Shown: positions 59,722 to 64,000 of the stretch, piece by piece | Layout: each line of letters starts with the position of its first letter | Position numbering within the stretch: position 1 is the first letter of the stretch | Assembly: GCF_004803895.1 (NCBI RefSeq) | Contig: NZ_CP021978.1 | Span: forward strand, 434,001-498,000 | DNA: 64,000 bases | Reading direction: 5' to 3' | From: Streptomyces hawaiiensis | Lineage (GTDB): Bacteria > Actinomycetota > Actinomycetes > Streptomycetales > Streptomycetaceae | Notes under the pieces: generated by a model | The model's input: the letters and a program-made list of their open reading frames with translations, nothing else | What the model was told of the DNA's origin: nothing | Database searches by the model: none | Translations under genes and position numbers: made by a program

Positions 59722-60956
59722 CCCACCCGTCCCCCGCCGAGCAGGCCTTCTCCCTCGCGGTGCCCGTCCGCCTGTGGGAGGACGGCTTCGCCCGCGACCC
59801 CCACTCCTACTACGCCGCCCTGCGTGCCCACGGCCCGGTCGGCTGGGCCGAACTCGCCCCGGGCGTCCCGGCATACGTCGTCACCGGCCGGCGGGCGGCG
59901 CTGGACCTGCTGCACGACACGCAGACGTTCTCGCACGATCCCCGGCCGTGGGAGGCGACCGTCCCCGACGACTCGCCGGTGCTGGGCATGATGCGCTGGC
60001 GGCCCAACACCCTGTTCGCCGACGGCGGCGCCCACCTGCGCTACCGCACCGCGCTGATCGACGCCTTCGACCTGGTGGAGCCGCACGATCTGCGGGCCCG
60101 GGTGCACCGGGCGGTGCATCTGCTGGTGAGCCGGATCGGGCCACGCGGTGAGGCGGACCTGGTGGGCGAGTTCACCCGGCCGCTGATGGCGCTGGTGTTC
60201 AACAGCCTGTTCGGGCTGCCGGACAGCGCGAGCGACCGGCTGAACGCCGCGCTGGGCAAACTGATCGAAGGCGGCGCCCAGGCCGCGCAGGGCGAGGCCG
60301 AGTTCGGCGGGTACGTGCTGGAGCTGATCGCCGCCAAGACCGAGCGGCGCGGCGACGACCTGCCGAGCTGGCTGCTGGACCACCCGGCGGGGCTGACCCC
60401 CGAGGAGGTCACCTGGCAGGTGTTTCTCACCCTCGGCGCGGGGCACGAGCCGACGGCCAACCTGGTGTCCAACGCGCTGTCCCGGATCCTCGGCAACCCG
60501 GCCTACTACTCGACGCTGACCAGCGGCGCCCGCCCCGTGACGGACGCGGTGCTGGAGGTCCTGCACCACGAGACGCCCCTCGCCAACTACGGCATCCACT
60601 ACGCCCGTACGCCGGTCACCTTCCACGGGGTGTGGATCAGGGCCGCGGTGCCGGTGGTGATCTCCTACGGGGCGCTCGCCCAGGCCGCCGAGCGGGAGCG
60701 CGGCGCGGACCGCCACCCGTCCGACGCCTCGCACCTGTCCTGGTCGGCGGGCCCGCACGCCTGTCCGGTCAAGCAGCACACCCTGCTCATCGCCACGGAG
60801 GCGATCGAACGGCTCACCCAGTGGCTGCCCGACCTCGAACCCGTGCTGCCCCGTGAGCGCCTCACCTGGCGGCCCGGCCCGTTCCACCGCTCGCTGACGG
60901 CGTTGCCCGTCCGATTCAGCCCCCGCTCCCCCGACCAGCCAGGAGGACGACCGTGA
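59718..60956 (+). CDS. cvnE: Conservon cytochrome P450 lacking the ExxR arginine (CYP157-like, CvnE)
   Basis: This 412-residue protein starts at GTG 59718, overlapping the cvnD stop. The I-helix AGHEPT is present, but the K-helix reads E280-V-L-H283 instead of ExxR. The haem loop is LSWSAGPHACPVKQ with Cys349 followed by Pro rather than Gly. Such changes characterise the CYP157 family, which accompanies CYP154 in several S. coelicolor conservons and was described as having only the Cys fully conserved. The haem pocket may be non-standard or the enzyme may act with its partner. Substrate unknown. Confidence 0.88.
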   Translation: MTHPSPAEQAFSLAVPVRLWEDGFARDPHSYYAALRAHGPVGWAELAPGVPAYVVTGRRAALDLLHDTQTFSHDPRPWEATVPDDSPVLGMMRWRPNTLFADGGAHLRYRTALIDAFDLVEPHDLRARVHRAVHLLVSRIGPRGEADLVGEFTRPLMALVFNSLFGLPDSASDRLNAALGKLIEGGAQAAQGEAEFGGYVLELIAAKTERRGDDLPSWLLDHPAGLTPEEVTWQVFLTLGAGHEPTANLVSNALSRILGNPAYYSTLTSGARPVTDAVLEVLHHETPLANYGIHYARTPVTFHGVWIRAAVPVVISYGALAQAAERERGADRHPSDASHLSWSAGPHACPVKQHTLLIATEAIERLTQWLPDLEPVLPRERLTWRPGPFHRSLTALPVRFSPRSPDQPGGRP

Positions 60957-62179
60957 CCGTGACCGACCGCATCGCTCTCGACCCGTTCGGCGCCGACATC
61001 GCCGCCGAGAGCGCCCGGCTGCGCGCCCTCGGCCCGATCGTGCCCGTGGAGCTGCCCGGCGGCCTCCCCGCCTGGGCGCCCACGCGCTACGACACGCTGA
61101 AGGAGCTCATCCTCGACCCCCGGGTCAGCAAGGACCCGCGGCTGCACTGGCGGCTGTGGCCCGAGATCGGCGAACACCCGTCCTGGGGCTGGATCCTGGG
61201 CTGGGTCGGCGTGGTCAACATGCTCTCCACCTACGGCCCGGACCACACCCGGCTGCGCAAGCTGGTCGCGCCCAGCTTCACGCACCGGCGCACCGAGGCG
61301 ATGCGGCCCCGGGTGGAGGCGATCACGGCGGAGCTGCTGGCCGCGCTGGAGGCCGCCGACGGCGAGGTCGTGGACGTCAAGGAGGGGCTCGCCCATCCGC
61401 TGCCGATGCGGATGATCTGCGAACTGATGGGCGTGCCGGACGCGTTGGCGCAGGACACCGGCCGGCTCATCGCGGCCATCATGGACACCTCCGACCCGAG
61501 CCCGGAGCACGCCGCGTCCGTGCAGCGGCAGATCGGGACGGTGCTGCCCGCGCTGATCGCGTACCGGGCCGCGCACCCCGGGGACGACATGACGACCGAG
61601 CTGATCCGGGTCCGCGACGAGGACGGTGACCGGCTGAGCGACGAGGAGCTGCTGTACACGCTGCTGCTGGTCATCGGCGCCGGTTTCGAGACGACCGTGA
61701 ACCTGATAGGCAACGCGGTGGTCGCCCTGCTGCGCCGCCCCGAGCAGCTGGCGGCCGTGCGGTCCGGGGAGATCGGCTGGGACGCGGTCGTCGACGAGAC
61801 GCTGCGCGCGCACCCGTCGATCGCGTCGCTGCCGCTGCGGTTCGCCGTCACCGACCTCACCGTCGGCGAGGTGACCGTCCCGGCCGGCGACGCCATCATC
61901 ACGACGTACGCCGCCGCGGGGCTCGATCCCGAGCACTACGGGCCGGACGCCGACCGGTTCGATGCCGCGCGCGGCGCCGAGGACCATCTGGCGTTCGGGA
62001 TCGGCGTCCACCGTTGCATCGGGGCGCCGCTGGCCCGGCTGGAGGCCCTGACCGCGCTGCCTGCGCTGTTCGACCGGTTCCCCGGCCTGCGTCTGGCCGA
62101 AGGCGACGAGGGTCTGCGGCAGGTGCCGTCGTTCATCGCGTTCGGCTGGCAGGAGATCCCGGTGCGGCTGCGGGGCTGA
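60953..62179 (+). CDS. cvnF: Conservon cytochrome P450 with standard motifs (CYP154-like, CvnF)
   Basis: This 408-residue P450 starts at GTG 60953 in a four-base overlap with the previous gene. All standard motifs are present: GAGFETT in the I-helix, E282-x-x-R285 in the K-helix (VVDETLRAHP), and HLAFGIGVHRCIGAPLAR with haem ligand Cys355. Together with CvnE it forms the P450 pair of a cvn10-13-type conservon. Redox partners are not encoded nearby. CYP154 members act on steroids, fatty acids or flavonoids; the natural substrate is unknown. Confidence 0.92.
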   Translation: MTVTDRIALDPFGADIAAESARLRALGPIVPVELPGGLPAWAPTRYDTLKELILDPRVSKDPRLHWRLWPEIGEHPSWGWILGWVGVVNMLSTYGPDHTRLRKLVAPSFTHRRTEAMRPRVEAITAELLAALEAADGEVVDVKEGLAHPLPMRMICELMGVPDALAQDTGRLIAAIMDTSDPSPEHAASVQRQIGTVLPALIAYRAAHPGDDMTTELIRVRDEDGDRLSDEELLYTLLLVIGAGFETTVNLIGNAVVALLRRPEQLAAVRSGEIGWDAVVDETLRAHPSIASLPLRFAVTDLTVGEVTVPAGDAIITTYAAAGLDPEHYGPDADRFDAARGAEDHLAFGIGVHRCIGAPLARLEALTALPALFDRFPGLRLAEGDEGLRQVPSFIAFGWQEIPVRLRG

Positions 62180-62385
62180 CGCCACCGAAGACACGCCGCC
62201 GTGCGGGGCAGCGCGCGGGAGCGCGACCGGTCCCCCGTTCCGGTCGTGCCCCCGCGGTTAGTTGAACTTACGTCCATGGCCGAGGCCTTGTGAACCGTGT
62301 CGATGCCCGCTGCACGCCCGGCAGGGCTCACCCGTGCACAGCCGTGTCCGGATGGCCCGGTTTCGTCCCGCCCGGACCAGGCCGA

Positions 62386-62409
62386 CCGGTTGCCCCGGAG
62401 GCAAACCGG
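62386..62409. terminator. Hairpin between the conservon and the PucR-type gene
   Basis: CCGGTTGCC and GGCAAACCGG (one bulged base) flank a short loop, immediately past the stop of the regulator on the minus strand. The 231-base convergent gap also holds ACCGG...CCGGT near 62228-62246. Confidence 0.6.
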
Positions 62410-62410
62410 C

Positions 62411-63904
62411 TCACGCCGGGCGCTGGAGATCCGGCAGATCGAGGTCGCCCACGGCCAGGTGCGCCAGCACGACCTCGTACAGGTCGGTGCCCGCTGCGAG
62501 GAGCTGACGTTCCAGGACGGGTTCGGCGCTGCGGACGTGTTCGCGCACGGTCTGGGCGTGCACGCCCAGGGCCTGCGCGGCCCGTTCGGCGTTGCCGCCG
62601 GCGGCGATCCAGGTGCGCAGCGTCCGGCGCGGGTTGCGCGCGTCGGCGTCCAGCCGCCCCAGCAGGTCCTGCGCCCAGGTGCGTACGGCGGGCCCGGACA
62701 GCAGGTCGGCGAGCCGTAGCCCGGGGTCGCCGGTGCCGTCGGCGACGCGGGCGTCGGACAGGCCGATCTGGGTGTTGAGCGCCAGGTGGACGACCGCCCG
62801 GACGGTGAGATCGGCGAAGTCGGTGCCGAGCAGGGTCTCGACGCGTTCCATGCGGGCGCGGACGGTGTTGCGGCTGACGCCGAGGACCTTGGCGGCGTTG
62901 ACGGCGGTGAACTCCAGGCCCAGACGGCTGGTGGCGAGGAGTTCGGCGCGGGTGTGGTGCGCCAGGGTGTCGAGCGGGCGCAGCACCCGGGACGTCCAGC
63001 CGCGCAGCGCCACCGGGTCCATGAGGCGTTCGGGGTGGGTGCGCTCGGCGTAGACGGCCGTCTTGTCGGGGCGGAAGTGCGCGACGGCGAGGGCGCTGAC
63101 GGCCTGCCCGTAGGCGGTGGCGGTCCGGGCGAGGCTCTGCCGGACGCTGCCGCCGAGGAAGAGATCCGGGTGCCGTCCGACCAGGGACCGCAGGGCGTCG
63201 CCCGTGGTGTCGCGGGGGCTGACGACGATCACGTGCCCGTCCATGGCCGGGCAGCGCACCACCAGGGCGTCCTCCCGGGTCCTGTCCAGGCACTCCTCGG
63301 CGACGCGGTCGCGGACGGCGGGGTCGGACTCGACGACGTACACGCACGCCGTCTCGGCGTCGAGCAGGCCGGGCCACAGTCCGGCGGCGACGCGGCGGGC
63401 GGCGACGGTGTCCTCGACCATGAGCAGTTGCAGGATCGCCAGGCGCAGGTCGGCGGTGGCCCGGCGCAGCCGGTGCCCGGCCGCGGTCGATTCGCCCGCC
63501 GTCAGCAGCAGCTCGAGCACCTGGGCGGTGTGCGTGACGACGTCGGAGGCCCGCCGGTCGAAGGGGGCCTGCCGGGAGACGGCCAGCACGCACGCGTGGG
63601 ACGGGTGCTCCACCCTGACCAGACGCAGGTGGCGCTCCCGGCTCTCCCAGGCCGCGGAGGCGATCCGGCCGGCGGTGATGTCCGCGACCAGGTCCTCGTC
63701 CAGGGGGAGCCGGTCTCCGGCGACGAGGTTCCCGGCGGCGTCCTGCAGGGCCACGGTCGCGCCCACGGTGCCCGAGAGCCAGGCGACGACTCTGCGGACA
63801 TCGCGCCCGGCCGGGCGCAGGTGCTCGAGCAGTTCCTCCGCCCACGCCGGATCCGTGCCGGCCCGCGTCTCCCGCTGCCGGTTCCCGTCCTCTCGGCCAG
63901 CCAC
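62411..63904 (-). CDS. PucR/CdaR-type transcriptional regulator with C-terminal HTH domain
   Basis: This 497-residue regulator starts at GTG 63904 behind GAGGGGAAG. An N-terminal GAF-like sensing region (about 20-250) is followed by a GGDEF-like central part and a PucR-type helix-turn-helix (LEFTAVNAAKVLGVSRNTVR, then ARMERVETLLG) near residue 350. A second HTH-like segment (NAERAAQALGVHAQTVREHV) lies near residue 450. Two HTH segments in one chain are unusual for the family. It converges on the conservon; a link with the P450s is possible but unproven. The region beyond 63905 to the window end shows no gene. Confidence 0.85.
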   Translation of the reverse strand: MAGREDGNRQRETRAGTDPAWAEELLEHLRPAGRDVRRVVAWLSGTVGATVALQDAAGNLVAGDRLPLDEDLVADITAGRIASAAWESRERHLRLVRVEHPSHACVLAVSRQAPFDRRASDVVTHTAQVLELLLTAGESTAAGHRLRRATADLRLAILQLLMVEDTVAARRVAAGLWPGLLDAETACVYVVESDPAVRDRVAEECLDRTREDALVVRCPAMDGHVIVVSPRDTTGDALRSLVGRHPDLFLGGSVRQSLARTATAYGQAVSALAVAHFRPDKTAVYAERTHPERLMDPVALRGWTSRVLRPLDTLAHHTRAELLATSRLGLEFTAVNAAKVLGVSRNTVRARMERVETLLGTDFADLTVRAVVHLALNTQIGLSDARVADGTGDPGLRLADLLSGPAVRTWAQDLLGRLDADARNPRRTLRTWIAAGGNAERAAQALGVHAQTVREHVRSAEPVLERQLLAAGTDLYEVVLAHLAVGDLDLPDLQRPA

Positions 63905-64000
63905 CTCGGTCTTCCCCTCGCTCCTCGTGCCGCCTCCGGCACACCGGTCGGGGACGTTACCTCACGTCGGAGGGCTCTCCTCCCGGCCCGAACGCCGCAC

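Noticed and set aside
1..64000. tRNA, rRNA or riboswitch genes
   Set aside because: No cloverleaf with conserved T-loop sequence, rRNA segment or recognisable riboswitch core was seen on reading; a covariance-model scan would be decisive.

Overview
The window is chromosomal DNA of a Streptomyces. G+C is very high, almost all third codon positions are G or C, GTG and TTG starts are common, four-base ATGA/GTGA gene overlaps are frequent, and the gene families are typical: a conservon, SpoIIE phosphatase, SGPC-type protease, DUF3618/holin-like stress proteins and an AA10 LPMO. I see no rRNA, tRNA, CRISPR array, insertion sequence or phage module.

Layout. 1-4.8 kb: a truncated GAF-PAS-GAF-SpoIIE phosphatase, an ankyrin protein, a GH46 chitosanase behind a perfect operator-like palindrome, and a frameshifted EamA transporter. 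4.9-11.4 kb: an MMPL exporter, a run of small envelope/stress proteins (LEA-like, holin-like, DUF3618, SPW, PRC-barrel), and a TSUP transporter behind a 14-codon leader ORF. 11.5-18.7 kb: a sortase-type DUF1996 surface protein, an LPMO with a perfect CebR box, a GNAT enzyme with a second CebR-like box, a YihY membrane protein, a flavodoxin, and a second DUF3618/holin pair divergent from an SRPBCC protein. 18.7-29.5 kb: a 1442-residue CtpI-like P-type ATPase, a small secreted cysteine-pair protein, a nucleotidyltransferase-BON-phosphoesterase operon, a Tat-exported PhoD phosphatase and a chitin-binding serine protease.

29.6-33.6 kb is the least explained part. It is a five-gene operon, almost all of it joined by four-base overlaps: a 62-residue precursor-like peptide, an unknown 231-residue protein, two paralogous unknown proteins (the second with a one-base frameshift) and a beta-lactamase-fold serine hydrolase. 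It looks like a compact peptide-maturation system with no recognised RiPP enzyme, and it is my main candidate for an undescribed system.

33.8-39.8 kb: a PLP decarboxylase, a repeat-filled gap, an M20 amidohydrolase, DoxX, hemerythrin and an MFS transporter. 39.8-49.6 kb: a nine-gene heptose/glycosyltransferase operon (epimerase, carbamoyltransferase, GT2, GmhB, GT9, two further glycosyltransferases, GmhA, HldE) that should make and transfer an ADP- or GDP-heptose-derived, possibly carbamoylated sugar. 49.8-56.4 kb: unknown proteins, a fructosamine kinase-like protein, a catalase, a decayed pseudogene, a P-loop kinase and a small stress-type protein. 56.7-62.2 kb: a complete conservon CvnA-B-C-D plus two P450s, the first lacking the ExxR arginine, followed by a convergent PucR-type regulator.

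Regulation. Three promoters match the SigB consensus as I recall it (GNNT-N14-16-GGGTAC): in front of the nucleotidyltransferase operon, the catalase and the small 78-residue gene. Two one-mismatch versions sit back to back between the holin-like and SRPBCC genes. Much of the window therefore looks like an osmotic/general-stress regulon, interleaved with genes for polysaccharide degradation controlled by CebR- and CsnR-type sites.
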